Below, piece by piece: positions 26,437 to 35,629 of a stretch of DNA of 64,000 bases. The translations under genes and the position numbers were made by a program. The DNA is from Acinetobacter guillouiae CIP 63.46 (GTDB lineage: Bacteria; Pseudomonadota; Gammaproteobacteria; Pseudomonadales; Moraxellaceae), in NCBI RefSeq assembly GCF_000368145.1, contig NZ_KB849283.1, positions 1,390,324-1,454,323 on the forward strand, written 5' to 3'. How positions within the stretch are numbered: position 1 is the stretch's first letter; every line of letters starts with the position of its first letter. Under the pieces are notes generated by a model that did no database searches, was not told the origin of the DNA, and saw only the letters and a program-made list of their open reading frames with translations.

Positions 26437-27957
26437 TCATACAACATCTTCTTGCTTTAAGCTTGTGCTTGGTTCAGGTTGATGATCAATCAGATACTCA
26501 GCTAAATTAAAATGTTTCATCTTTTCTCGGAGTTTATAGGTTGACCATGGCCAAACTGTACTGTTACGTCCATTACGATCAATAAAATAGCTTTGACATC
26601 CACCCTTATTCCATACTGTGGTTTGCAAAGCTGCTTGGACTTTTTCATTAAAAACTTTGGTGATTTTGGGATTTGGTTCAATGGTCTTGATGCCCAATTG
26701 AATTGCCTGTTTCAAAGCATCGATAATGTAATCAAGCTGAGCTTCAATGATAATAAATGCTGAAGAACTCACAGCGACATTGGGACCAAACATCAGAAAG
26801 CCGTTTGGACAATTTTCTATCATTGTCCCCATATAGCCCTCAGGACTCCCCTGCCAAACATCTGACATCCGTTGTCCAAAACGGTTATAGACACGATTGG
26901 CAATGGGTGGTTCTGCAATTTCAAACCCTGTACCCAGAATAATCACATCCGCTTCACAATGTTCACCATTACTTGCAATTAAGGTATTCCCTTTAATTTC
27001 AGATAAACCACTGGCAATCACCTCCACATTGTCTTGTGCTAAAGCGGGATACCAATTGTTGGATTGCAAAATACGTTTACAACCAATAATAAAATTGGGG
27101 GTTAATTTTTCTCGTAGGCGCGGATTTTTAATATGGTAAGTTAAATGCCATTTGGCTAATTTTTGGAATTGCCTCATTGCCGCAGGACTTTGAATTCCAC
27201 CGTTTATCGTTTCAAAAATTCCATAGACTGAGCCTCGCATCAGCTGTTGAGTCAGTGGTAACAGCTTAAACATGGCACGAACAGGTGCAAGTAATGGCAT
27301 GTCAGACTTTGGCAAAATCCATTGTGCAGTACGTTGAAAAATCGTCAGTTGTTTAACTTGGGGTTGAATCTGCGGAACAAACTGGATGGCCGAAGCACCT
27401 GTACCAATCACCGCAATTCGTTGAGCTGTTAAGTCCAAATCATGCCGCCATTGTGAAGAATGGAAAATTTCTCCTTTAAAGCTTTCAATACCTTTAACAT
27501 CAGGCAATACAGGTTCATGCATAGGGCCACAAGCAAGAATTGCAAATTGAGAGCGCAACTCGCCCTGTTCGGTTTGGATAATCCAGCAATGTTCCACATC
27601 GGACCACTGTGCTTGTAAAACTTCACGATTCAAATGCACATGTGGCATGACCTTGTACTTATCGACCACATCAAATAAATATTGTTTAATTTCTTTTTGC
27701 TGTGCAAAGACCCGTGACCATGCAGGGTTTTGTTCAAAAGAGTATGAATAGAGCGCCGATGGTACATCACAGGCACAACCTGGATAGGTATTTTCACGCC
27801 AGACCCCGCCCATTTCAGCAGCCTTTTCCAGCAATATAAAATCTTCAATCCCTGCTTGTTTTAATTTGATTGCGGCACCAAGACCAGCAAAACCACCACC
27901 CACGATAATCACTTTATAAAAGTTTTTATCTTTGGTACTTTTTTTCATTTGTTCCAT
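26437..27957 (-). CDS. Flavin-containing monooxygenase, Baeyer-Villiger type
   Basis: 506-aa FAD/NADPH monooxygenase. The FAD motif is GGGFAGLGAA near residue 19. The Baeyer-Villiger fingerprint is FKGEIFHSSQW (pattern FxGxxxHxxxW), followed by Arg instead of the usual Pro or Asp. The NADPH motif is GTGASAIQFVP. The segment WRENTYPGCACDVPSALYSY is typical of the family. Substrates (cyclic or linear ketones, steroids, hydroxylated alkanes) cannot be predicted. It shares a 110-bp divergent promoter region with a TetR regulator. Start ATG 27957; another ATG at 27948 is possible. Confidence 0.9.
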   Translation of the reverse strand: MEQMKKSTKDKNFYKVIIVGGGFAGLGAAIKLKQAGIEDFILLEKAAEMGGVWRENTYPGCACDVPSALYSYSFEQNPAWSRVFAQQKEIKQYLFDVVDKYKVMPHVHLNREVLQAQWSDVEHCWIIQTEQGELRSQFAILACGPMHEPVLPDVKGIESFKGEIFHSSQWRHDLDLTAQRIAVIGTGASAIQFVPQIQPQVKQLTIFQRTAQWILPKSDMPLLAPVRAMFKLLPLTQQLMRGSVYGIFETINGGIQSPAAMRQFQKLAKWHLTYHIKNPRLREKLTPNFIIGCKRILQSNNWYPALAQDNVEVIASGLSEIKGNTLIASNGEHCEADVIILGTGFEIAEPPIANRVYNRFGQRMSDVWQGSPEGYMGTMIENCPNGFLMFGPNVAVSSSAFIIIEAQLDYIIDALKQAIQLGIKTIEPNPKITKVFNEKVQAALQTTVWNKGGCQSYFIDRNGRNSTVWPWSTYKLREKMKHFNLAEYLIDHQPEPSTSLKQEDVV

Positions 27958-28067
27958 GTTGAAAATCGCTTAGAATATAAACAATAGGAATACAATGTCA
28001 AAAACGGAATGACTTGTCAATTTCCATTGTTTAACAATTTTGAATATTTATTTGGTATTCTTTGCCT
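27958..28067. promoter_or_regulatory. Divergent control region, monooxygenase / TetR
   Basis: 110-bp gap between divergent starts. Imperfect inverted repeats are visible, for example AACAATAGGAA near 27980 with TTTCCATTGTT near 28020, and GGAATAC with GGTATTC further out. These are candidate operators for the TetR protein; no single perfect palindrome stands out. Confidence 0.4.
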
Positions 28068-28703
28068 ATGAATGAACCAACTTTAACTCGTGCAGAACGT
28101 CAACGTATCCAATTACAAGCTGATATTTTAGAAGCTGCGTTTTTAGAATTTTCTGAGCGTGGATACCATCAAACAGCGATTTCAGATATAGCCAAACGCT
28201 TAGGCATTGGTCATGGTACTTTTTATCGCCATTTTGAAAATAAACGCGATATCTTGCAGCATGTTATTTCTGATACCATGCAAAAAATCATGGCATTGCT
28301 TACCGGTGAAAATGCACCTCAAGCAGTGAATAATATTGAAGAGTACCGTGAACAATGTCAGCGAATTTCTGAACGCTTCCGTCTTTTTGCACAAGAGAAT
28401 CCTCTAACTCTAAAATTATTATTACTTGAAGCAACCTCAATAGATGCTGAAATGACCAGATTTATTCAAAACTTGATGCAAATGGCGGGTATTTTTACTG
28501 CCAACTTTTTAAAACATGGGGTAGATTCTGGCTTTTTTCGTGAAAATTTAGATTGTGAAAATACGGGGCATAATATCATTGGGATGATTACCAATGGGGC
28601 TTTACGCTTTTTAGCCAATCATGAAGATCTCAAAGGTTTAAAAAACTATGGCGATTCGATTATTGAATTAATCATAGGCGGAGTTGCTAAGCCATCAGCC
28701 TGA
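28068..28703 (+). CDS. TetR-family transcriptional regulator
   Basis: 211-aa repressor. The N-terminal helix-turn-helix is canonical (EAAFLEFSERGYHQTAISDI, AKRLGIGHGTFYRHFENKRD), and the C-terminal helical domain would bind a ligand. Divergent from the SDR/monooxygenase pair, so it probably represses that operon and is released by a substrate such as a ketone or fatty compound (inference). The long frame starts at TTG 28062; the ATG at 28068 is more likely. A hairpin terminator lies 170 nt downstream. Confidence 0.93.
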   Translation: MNEPTLTRAERQRIQLQADILEAAFLEFSERGYHQTAISDIAKRLGIGHGTFYRHFENKRDILQHVISDTMQKIMALLTGENAPQAVNNIEEYREQCQRISERFRLFAQENPLTLKLLLLEATSIDAEMTRFIQNLMQMAGIFTANFLKHGVDSGFFRENLDCENTGHNIIGMITNGALRFLANHEDLKGLKNYGDSIIELIIGGVAKPSA

Positions 28704-28871
28704 TTTATAGCAATCAACAGAATATAAATTAAACTGTTTTCTTTATCTCATTCAATCCTACGGGTTATGGTTATCTTGTGAAGACATCAATCTCACCCAT
28801 GGACGGAGATATAGCCTCAATACAGTTTTTTATTTTTTATCCTAAGATTGAAATAATACTTAAATTTACTC

Positions 28872-28907
28872 AAAAACTGTCCATAACATAGATTATGGGC
28901 AGTTTTT
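28872..28907 (+). terminator. Terminator downstream of tetR
   Basis: 15-bp stem with one T-G pair (28872-28886 with 28893-28907), loop CATAGA, ending in TTTTT. It is usable in both directions because the other arm begins with AAAAA. Confidence 0.8.
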
Positions 28908-28970
28908 AATGAGATAAAATATTAGACTTCTTTCATAAGTCCTTTTTAAAACCATAAATCAATATAAAAT

Positions 28971-29005
28971 CCCCCTCATCCTAGCCTTCTCCCAGAGGGA
29001 GAAGG
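28971..29005. repeat. Short palindromic intergenic repeat
   Basis: The C-rich lead ATCCCCCTCATCC is followed by a perfect 9-bp hairpin CCTTCTCCC-AGA-GGGAGAAGG (28985-28993 / 28997-29005). This resembles the REP-like sequences found between genes in many Gram-negative genomes. Family membership cannot be confirmed from this window alone. Confidence 0.5.
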
Positions 29006-29094
29006 AACTTTCAATACCAATATGATTCACTCCACATGATCATTTTTTGATTTATGAAAGATCTTTATTGAAGATAAGTTTGCATTTTTAAATG

Positions 29095-30672
29095 CTATTT
29101 TTTATAACGAATACAATTACGCCCATCTTTTTTTGCCAGATATAAATATTCATCAGCAGCTTTAAACACCTTATGGATGTCGGTAGAAATTTCAGGCCAA
29201 TGCGCAATCCCTATTGACACGGTAATCGCAGGTATTTCTCCGATTGGCGTTACTTCTAATGCCTGCCGAATCCGTTCTGCAATATTAATGGTTAAATTTT
29301 GGCTATCAATCGGGCTTAGAATCACAAATTCTTCTCCACCAATCCGACAACAAACATCAATATTCCTAACACAATCTTTAATATTTTGTGCAGTCTTGGT
29401 CAGGACTAAGTCGCCTTTTTCATGTCCATATTGATCATTAATTTTTTTAAAATAATCGATATCCACAGCAATAATTGCAAATGGTGCGTCATTTTTCATT
29501 AAGCGTTCAATATGTAACTCCATCCCTCTGCGGTTATAAAATCCTGTTAACGGGTCTGTATTTACATAATGATTGAGTGTAGAGATTTTTTTCTTAAAAT
29601 TTGAAGAACTCTGTAACAGTGAGCGTTTAAAATTTCTCACTTCATAATATAAAGCATCTACATCTTTAATTTGAGTTGCAGTCTCTGGGTTATTGAGATG
29701 ACTCGCCATGGTTGCTAAGCGGTTTAAAGGCGCTGAGATATAATATGATATCTTCCAAATAATCAAAAAGATCAAAATATAAAAACCAAGCATATAAGCA
29801 ATAATTTTATAAATCAGATATGGAACTTTTTCTAAAAGCTTATGGGTCGGTTGTTGTGAAACGATGATCCAGTTGGTATGACTGACTCTGGCAAAGCCCG
29901 CTAAATTATCTACGCCTTTGCTATTGATGAGTCTTATTTTTCCAATCATATGACTGGTCATATAGTTAAGACCGGTATTGTCTGTTGCAAGAGTACCAAT
30001 TCGACTCGCTTCAGGATGAAAAATAATTTTTCTGTTGCTATCCAATACATACATATAACTGTCTTTATAGTTAAAGCTCAGTGTCAATAACTCGTTAATG
30101 ATATTTTTTTCTTTTAAATAAATTGCACCACCAATAAAGCCCAGATACTTTTTATCTTTATCAAAAATAGGCTGTGAAATAAAAACAATTAAATTGTTTT
30201 TGATTGAATAATATGGGCTTGTGATCACTGTCTTTTGCGTTTCAATGGACTGTTTAAAGCCTAATGTTGTATTCACCACATTTTTATTAATGGCAATTTT
30301 TGAAGGTGAGTAATTCAGTACATGCCCGTATTTATCCGAAATAATCACACTGTCAAAGTAATTCGATTGAAATTTTAGTCGATCCACTTCCAACTGTTTA
30401 AATTGCTCATCATTAAATGAATCCCCCAGCAAAGTGGCACTATAATTTAACTGCTTTAACACAGTCTGAATTTGAGAATCCGTTTTTTGGGCAATCTTAG
30501 TGGCATATTCCATATTTACTGAAAGAGAAGTATCTAGTAGTTCTTTTTTTTGAATAGAATAATTCACGAAAAGTGAAGCAATAAATAGAATAGCGATGCT
30601 GAATATTGCTAAAAAAAGAATAAGTTTTCTCAGATTTAACTTTAAACAAAATATGAGTTTTTTCAGTTTCAT
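29095..30672 (-). CDS. Membrane-bound diguanylate cyclase with periplasmic sensor
   Basis: 525-aa protein that should make cyclic di-GMP. Membrane helix at about residues 17-38, then a periplasmic region of about 240 residues with the look of a dCache sensor (ITSPYYSIKNNLIVFISQPI, YLGFIGGAIYLKE), a second helix at about 285-310, a linker, and a C-terminal GGDEF domain. The catalytic motif is GGEEF and the inhibitory I-site RxxD (RNID) sits exactly five residues upstream, so both activity and product inhibition look intact. No EAL domain. ATG at 30672. The sensed ligand is unknown. Confidence 0.93.
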   Translation of the reverse strand: MKLKKLIFCLKLNLRKLILFLAIFSIAILFIASLFVNYSIQKKELLDTSLSVNMEYATKIAQKTDSQIQTVLKQLNYSATLLGDSFNDEQFKQLEVDRLKFQSNYFDSVIISDKYGHVLNYSPSKIAINKNVVNTTLGFKQSIETQKTVITSPYYSIKNNLIVFISQPIFDKDKKYLGFIGGAIYLKEKNIINELLTLSFNYKDSYMYVLDSNRKIIFHPEASRIGTLATDNTGLNYMTSHMIGKIRLINSKGVDNLAGFARVSHTNWIIVSQQPTHKLLEKVPYLIYKIIAYMLGFYILIFLIIWKISYYISAPLNRLATMASHLNNPETATQIKDVDALYYEVRNFKRSLLQSSSNFKKKISTLNHYVNTDPLTGFYNRRGMELHIERLMKNDAPFAIIAVDIDYFKKINDQYGHEKGDLVLTKTAQNIKDCVRNIDVCCRIGGEEFVILSPIDSQNLTINIAERIRQALEVTPIGEIPAITVSIGIAHWPEISTDIHKVFKAADEYLYLAKKDGRNCIRYKK

Positions 30673-31323
30673 GAGGTCATTTGCAAAACAGCATTTGATT
30701 GAATTTTATTCTTTTTTACTTAGTATTACTACAATATTTTTACCATTGTTTAATTTATTTTCATGATTTTTAAATGGTTTCCATTAACATAATTTTTAAG
30801 AAAATTTGTTGAAGATAATCATCAGGCTTTGCTCAATGAATTTTTAGCGACTTTAACTCAGTATATAAACCATGCGAAAGTATACAAATGACGAATATAT
30901 TGCCCCATAAAAATAAACTGAATAAGGTGTAAATTAAACCAAAAAAATACCTGTATTATTTTATTTCCCCATGGCTATATGCCTTTACTATAGGCACTAC
31001 AGATATCATGAGGCTAACTAAGAATTGCTTGAAGTTGCATATCATTTTAGCGTATTTCGGAAGTCATATGTTCTATTAAGTGAAATGCTTAAAATGATTT
31101 AAATCACACCATTATCTTTTTTATTTTAACGTTTCTATCCTAGAAAAATAAATAGAAAATGCACATGAATAAGAATTATTTTACTCAATGGATCTATGAA
31201 CCTTTGAACAGAATATTTTGATCATCGTAGTCTTCTAAAAATGATACTCTCGTCAACCTTATCTGACAGTTATCGATTTTATCGTATATCTGTCAGATTA
31301 AAGCTATATTTGGCTTTTAAGGA
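30673..31323. other. Gene-poor AT-rich intergenic region
   Basis: About 650 bp with no convincing gene. It holds a short open stretch at 30793-30891 (+) with protein-like composition but no start codon (possible gene remnant), and an inverted repeat ATCTGACAG/CTGTCAGAT (31261-31269 / 31290-31298) that may end the leftward lipoprotein transcript. The promoter of the diguanylate cyclase gene should lie just right of 30672. Confidence 0.4.
31261..31298 (-). terminator. Inverted repeat after the lipoprotein gene
   Basis: Perfect 9-bp arms ATCTGACAG (31261-31269) and CTGTCAGAT (31290-31298) with a 20-nt AT-rich spacer, 26 nt past the stop of the leftward lipoprotein gene. No T-run; it could be a terminator-like stem or a protein-binding site. 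Confidence 0.4.
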
Positions 31324-31848
31324 TCACAAACCATCTTTACTCTGTTTACATCCAATCACCATAATACTCGTAATAATATCACCTGGACCCGTCAGTGCTG
31401 TGATATTACAAAGGTATTGAGCATGCTCTTGTACAGCGTTTTGATAGTATCCTGTTGGACGATATTGATTTTCATAAATAGCGCCAACAACGCCTTGCCC
31501 GCCGGTTTGACCAACGACACGCTGACCCGCATATTCAGTTCCCGTTTGCACAAATTGCTGTACAACACGTTGTGAAACAATCGAATTTTCCCACATTGCA
31601 GAGCCACCTAATTTACTCGCTGGGACGCGATAAGTTGGTGAGCCAAAGATTCCGATCGCTTTATTTACATGTTGTCCGACCAATTTATCAGCAGCCTGTT
31701 GCACAGGATTAGGTGTTGAAACACAACCAGTGAGTAACAAGCCTAATGTGAATACAGCCAAAATACCTGCGACTCTATGTTTATCTCCCTTACTCTGGCG
31801 TTGTCGGTTATTGCTTGTACTGATTGTCAATTGTTGTTTACTGATCAT
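31324..31848 (-). CDS. Putative lipoprotein of unknown function
   Basis: 174-aa protein with an unusually long basic N-terminus, a hydrophobic segment (residues 26-39) and a lipobox LLTGC, so the mature form probably begins at the Cys and carries a lipid anchor. The next part (GQHVNKAIGIFGSPTYRVP) is reminiscent of small BamE/SmpA-like lipoproteins, but the similarity is weak. Two further Cys (LCNITALTGP and VIGCKQ) could form a disulfide. The ATG is preceded by AAAGGA. No function is assigned. The next gene (LprI-like) is also envelope-directed, suggesting a small envelope-related pair transcribed leftward. Confidence 0.6.
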   Translation of the reverse strand: MISKQQLTISTSNNRQRQSKGDKHRVAGILAVFTLGLLLTGCVSTPNPVQQAADKLVGQHVNKAIGIFGSPTYRVPASKLGGSAMWENSIVSQRVVQQFVQTGTEYAGQRVVGQTGGQGVVGAIYENQYRPTGYYQNAVQEHAQYLCNITALTGPGDIITSIMVIGCKQSKDGL

Positions 31849-31951
31849 AAGAAAGTTTCCTTTTGCTTACGCTGATGATTTATCTACACTAAAACCAATA
31901 AAATTTTTTATAAAACACTTCGATGCTTTAGACATCATGAGCAATCATAAA

Positions 31952-32410
31952 TTATGGATCAAGATAATATTCAGCCCGCACATTGCCTTGTTCCAATTCA
32001 TAAGCGCGTTCAGCCACACGTTCAAGCGACTGTCGGTCACAATCCAATGCGGTCAAGTTTTTACCCGAAGGTTTAACTGCATTTTCATCATCAAATACAG
32101 CTTGATCACATTGATCATCTTTAAAATTTTGCAAAGATTGCCACTCTACTTGAGCATCAGCTAATCTGCTTTGTTGATATGCTGAGAGCTTGGGTGTTAG
32201 TTTTTTTACGGCCTGATTTAATCTTTCATTCTGACCTAAATGCTCTGCACTAATACACAGTTGCTTGTTCCCTGTGGTTTTTGCTGTATTTATACAGCTT
32301 TGGTAGGTTTTTGAGTATTGCAATGTCGGTGCAGCTGATAACAAAGTCGCAAAGCTACATAAGCTACCAATGCTCAAAATATAGAAGTATTTTGAGTATA
32401 TTTTATTCAT
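31952..32410 (-). CDS. LprI-like (DUF1311) periplasmic protein
   Basis: 152-aa exported protein with a signal peptide at about residues 1-26 (FYILSIGSLCSFATLLSAAP). The mature part matches the LprI/DUF1311 pattern: four Cys spaced as in the family (YQSCINTAKTTGNKQLCISA, DDQCDQAVF, ALDCDRQSLERVAERAYEL) and the QQSRLADAQVEWQSLQNFKD segment. LprI in Mycobacterium inhibits lysozyme; many proteobacterial members are uncharacterised, so lysozyme inhibition is only possible here. Confidence 0.78.
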   Translation of the reverse strand: MNKIYSKYFYILSIGSLCSFATLLSAAPTLQYSKTYQSCINTAKTTGNKQLCISAEHLGQNERLNQAVKKLTPKLSAYQQSRLADAQVEWQSLQNFKDDQCDQAVFDDENAVKPSGKNLTALDCDRQSLERVAERAYELEQGNVRAEYYLDP

Positions 32411-32800
32411 ATTCTTAACTACTTTCTAAAAAGGTTTATTGCAGAAGTGTCTATAATTTATTCACATACTAGATATAATTTATAGTTTAATTCATGTGAA
32501 ATTAAAACCATAAAAAGGCAAATACTTTACAAAATTTAAGACATTTTATTCAGACTATATTTAGTCTTATCCATACAATTCGGCCTTGCTAAAATTAAGC
32601 CTATAAATTTTTATTACATTGCATGCTGAACGAGAACAAAATTTTTCTTTGCTTAAAGCACAAGCAGTAGCGTAAGGTTAGAATGTGTTTCTATAGTCAA
32701 CCTGTTAGAAAAACTCAGACGCATAAATATAATTTCTACTAATTAATTATTTTCAATTAAATCAATTGCATGGAAAATAAATTATTTGATTGTAAGAAGG

Positions 32801-32975
32801 CTTACAATGCCACACCTTACTTTCAAAGTTTAAATACCCTTGCGTAGGCGATGCCTCACTTTTCTTAGGAATGCCAAACCTTGCGCTGCAAACAAAGCAG
32901 TGCTTTGTTTTTGCTCATGTTTGGCGAGGGGTACGTCCTGTACCCCCGCCCAACGGCGACATCCCTGTCGCCCCA
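32801..32975. repeat. Composite hairpin repeat, copy 1
   Basis: Three perfect hairpins follow one another: 32890-32899 / 32901-32910 (10 bp), 32928-32934 / 32940-32946 (7 bp, GGGGTAC/GTACCCC) and 32955-32961 / 32966-32972 (7 bp, GGCGACA/TGTCGCC). The left part (32801-32895) matches an inverted, diverged copy at about 43415-43500, sharing blocks such as AAAGTTTAAAT, TTGCGTAG and CAAACCTTGCGCTGCAAAC. This is a dispersed intergenic element, possibly non-autonomous and mobile; no terminal duplications are visible. Confidence 0.6.
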
Positions 32976-33315
32976 CGGTAGAATAACCATCTAGGATTCA
33001 AAATTACAAAAAAATGAATTGATAACCAACAGTTTCTAAAAGTTCACACAAAAACATAATCCTCTTTTATCAACAAAGGTTTTATAGAAATAATTTGTAT
33101 GAACAATCAGGTGGTTTGACTACTCTATCTAATTAACAGCAAAAATCTATATACAAAATAAGGCAGTACAAAGTTGATGCTAAGATGAACTCAGATTGTT
33201 GAGATGTTATTACTGTGCAATACAAGACGCTAAATAAGATAATTATTATTCAATAGATTCTGTAAAGTTCGCTGTTTAAATAGACCGTTAAAATGCGTTT
33301 TAAACAGATAAAAAA

Positions 33316-33343
33316 TGACCTTAGCGAAGATACGCTAAGGTCA
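33316..33343 (-). terminator. Terminator of the hut-gdhA operon
   Basis: Perfect 11-bp stem TGACCTTAGCG (33316-33326) / CGCTAAGGTCA (33333-33343), loop AAGATA, followed on the minus strand by TTTTTATCTG. It lies 18 nt past the gdhA stop. Confidence 0.92.
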
Positions 33344-33360
33344 CGTTTACAACAAATAAA

Positions 33361-34632
33361 TTAGCCCGGGAAAATACCGCGTTCCATACGTGCTTTTAAG
33401 ATACGCTCACAACCTAAAATAAAGGCAGCCGTTCTTAAACTACATACTTTATCATTTGAGGTCTGCCATACGTCATTAATCGCTTGAACCATTAATTTAT
33501 CGAGTCTTTGGTTGATTTCTTCTTCCGACCAGAAGTAGCTTGACATATCTTGAACCCATTCAAAATAACTGACCGTTACACCACCCGCATTACAAATCAC
33601 ATCAGGTACAACCGTAATACCACGTTGGATTAAGATATCATCTGCTTCTGGATAAGTTGGACCGTTTGCACCTTCGAGTACCAATTTCGCTGTTAATTTC
33701 TGTGCGCGTTCAACCGTGATTTGACCTTCCAATGCGGCAGGAATCAAAATATCCATTTCAACATCCCAGAAATCTTCATCGCTAATCGCTTGAGCACCAG
33801 CAAAGCCACCCACACCTTGATTACTTTCTAGATAAGTTTTTAAAGCAGCTAAATCAATACCTTGAGGATTATAAATCGTCCCTGTATGGTCTTGAATCGT
33901 TACAATAATAGATTTCGAATCGGCAAATAGATATGCAGCTTCACTACCAACGTTACCAAAACCTTGGACAGCAACTCGTGCACCCTCTAAAGGAAGTTTA
34001 ATTTTTGCGGCAACTTGTTGACCGGTAATAAATACACCACGACCCGTTGCTTTAATACGTCCTAAAGAACCACCTAAATGAATTGGCTTACCTGTAACAA
34101 CGCCTGTTACGGTATGGCCTTGACCCGAAGAATATGTATCCATAATCCAGCCCATAACGTTAGGATTGGTGCCAACATCCGGCGCTGGAATATCTTTTTG
34201 TGGGCCAATGATATGGCTAATTTCACTGGTATAACGACGTGTTAAGCGCTCTAACTCACGTGGAGAAAGCTGGCGAGGATCAACACGAACACCACCTTTT
34301 GCACCGCCAAAAGGTAGATTTAAAACCGCAGTTTTAATGGTCATCCATGCAGAAAGTGCCATCACTTCATTGAGATCTACATCTGGATGGTAACGAATAC
34401 CGCCCTTACCTGGACCACGCGATAAGTTATGTTGAACGCGATAGCCTTCGAAATGACGGATTGTGCCATCATCCATTACAATGGGTACATCGACAATCAA
34501 AGCACGCTTTGGTCGCTTTAAAGTGTCGACATAATCTTTCAGATGTTCTAAATACGGTGTAACTCGCTCGATTTGTTCGAGGTAGGTAGACCATGGACCG
34601 TTATTTTGAGAGATATAAGATAAATTAGACAT
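33361..34632 (-). CDS. gdhA: Glutamate dehydrogenase (Glu/Leu/Phe/Val dehydrogenase family)
   Basis: NAD(P)-dependent enzyme that oxidatively deaminates glutamate to 2-oxoglutarate and ammonia, or runs in reverse. Signature motifs are [27 protein letters not shown] (catalytic Lys region) and the dinucleotide-binding [14 protein letters not shown]. 423 aa, typical of the hexameric family. It follows hutG by 36 nt in the same direction, so it probably shares the hut transcript and feeds histidine-derived glutamate into the TCA cycle. A strong terminator follows. Glutamate preference is inferred mainly from this context. Confidence 0.93.
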   Translation of the reverse strand: MSNLSYISQNNGPWSTYLEQIERVTPYLEHLKDYVDTLKRPKRALIVDVPIVMDDGTIRHFEGYRVQHNLSRGPGKGGIRYHPDVDLNEVMALSAWMTIKTAVLNLPFGGAKGGVRVDPRQLSPRELERLTRRYTSEISHIIGPQKDIPAPDVGTNPNVMGWIMDTYSSGQGHTVTGVVTGKPIHLGGSLGRIKATGRGVFITGQQVAAKIKLPLEGARVAVQGFGNVGSEAAYLFADSKSIIVTIQDHTGTIYNPQGIDLAALKTYLESNQGVGGFAGAQAISDEDFWDVEMDILIPAALEGQITVERAQKLTAKLVLEGANGPTYPEADDILIQRGITVVPDVICNAGGVTVSYFEWVQDMSSYFWSEEEINQRLDKLMVQAINDVWQTSNDKVCSLRTAAFILGCERILKARMERGIFPG

Positions 34633-34647
34633 ACTTTGCTTATCCTT

Positions 34648-34672
34648 TTGATGAAGTCACTTGAATCATCAA
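34648..34672 (-). promoter_or_regulatory. Hairpin at the hutG-gdhA junction
   Basis: 7-bp inverted repeat TTGATGA (34648-34654) / TCATCAA (34666-34672) that includes the hutG stop codon. No T-run, so it is more likely a processing or stability element than a terminator. Confidence 0.4.
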
Positions 34673-35589
34673 TCAAATATGTAGTTAAAAATAATATAAG
34701 CGGCTAATTTGGCAGTTCTGTTGTCCAAATCAAACCGCGGATTACATTCAGCCACATCAAAAACTTTGATCTTGCCAGTTTTTTTTATGGCTTCTAATAA
34801 TGGGTCAAAAATAGATAAATCGATTCCTTTCACCGCAGGTGCGCTGACACCCGGCGCAATGCTAGCGTTAAATACATCAAGGTCAACCGTAATATACAAA
34901 TAGTCTACTTTTTTAATAAAATTATTTATTCTTAAGATTAAATTTTCAACATTTTGCAGTTTTAATTCATAATCGTAAATATAATTACAGTTTAAACGCT
35001 CTGCTGTGTCAAACAAAATTTTAGTATTTGAATGCTTGGCAACACCGATACACATGTAGTTAAATTCTTGATGAAACTGTTCTGATAGTTTAGCTGCATT
35101 TAAAAAAGGTGTGCCTGAAGTGACCTGTTCAGCTTCACGCAAATCAAAGTGTGCATCGAAGTTAATAATGCCAATTTTCTTATTCAGATGATTATTTTGA
35201 ATGTATTGAAATAAACCAGAAAAACTGCCAAAGGCAACTTCATGCCCACCGCCTAACACAATCGGCTTCATATCGGAATTTAAACTACGTTCGACTTGAT
35301 GCGCCAATTCCGCCTGTGCTATTTCAAGTTCAGCATGATCACAAAGCACGGTGCCTAAATCGATAATGGTCACAGGTTGATGCACAGGTAAATTTGCCAA
35401 TTGAGCACGAATCATATCTGGTGCATCCGCTGCACCTAAGCGTCCATGGTTGCGTTTAACACCTTCATCTGAACTAAAACCAATAAAAGCAAAAGATGCT
35501 TGAGGACTGGTATTGATCACTTGATGGAGACGTAGATGTGCATCACCTTCCCCATCTTGTCGTCCTTGCCACTTAAATGAATGATTCAT
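34669..35589 (-). CDS. hutG: Formimidoylglutamase
   Basis: Last step of the short histidine degradation route: hydrolyses N-formimino-L-glutamate to glutamate and formamide. It belongs to the arginase/ureohydrolase family, with the di-manganese ligand motifs GGGHE, NFDAHFDLR and TVDLDVFNAS. The ATG at 35589 gives 306 aa and is preferred over GTG at 35601. Placed between hutI and gdhA. Confidence 0.95.
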   Translation of the reverse strand: MNHSFKWQGRQDGEGDAHLRLHQVINTSPQASFAFIGFSSDEGVKRNHGRLGAADAPDMIRAQLANLPVHQPVTIIDLGTVLCDHAELEIAQAELAHQVERSLNSDMKPIVLGGGHEVAFGSFSGLFQYIQNNHLNKKIGIINFDAHFDLREAEQVTSGTPFLNAAKLSEQFHQEFNYMCIGVAKHSNTKILFDTAERLNCNYIYDYELKLQNVENLILRINNFIKKVDYLYITVDLDVFNASIAPGVSAPAVKGIDLSIFDPLLEAIKKTGKIKVFDVAECNPRFDLDNRTAKLAAYIIFNYIFD

Positions 35590-35614
35590 TATTAATATCA
35601 CTTTATAAAAATTA

Positions 35615-35629
35615 ATCTCAAGCTGAGAT
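35615..35629 (-). promoter_or_regulatory. Hairpin at the hutI-hutG junction
   Basis: ATCTCA-AGC-TGAGAT (35615-35620 / 35624-35629), including the hutI stop codon. Short stem and small loop; one of five junction hairpins in this operon. Confidence 0.35.

Larger units (their letters stand above)
28704..29094. other. Intergenic region tetR / diguanylate cyclase
   Basis: About 390 bp without a gene. It contains a terminator (28872-28907) and a dispersed-repeat-like hairpin (28971-29005). The rest is AT-rich with no coding signal that I can see. Confidence 0.5.
32411..33360. other. Long intergenic region with a dispersed repeat
   Basis: About 950 bp with no gene. The left part is AT-rich and should hold the promoter of the leftward LprI-like gene. 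At 32801-32975 lies a GC-richer dispersed repeat with three successive perfect hairpins (annotated separately). The right end holds the gdhA terminator (33316-33343). No coding remnant was recognised. Confidence 0.5.

Noticed and set aside
32928-32972. Intrinsic terminator from the paired GC-rich hairpins
   Set aside because: The two hairpins are not followed by T-runs on either strand and lie far from any gene end; they fit a dispersed repeat better.
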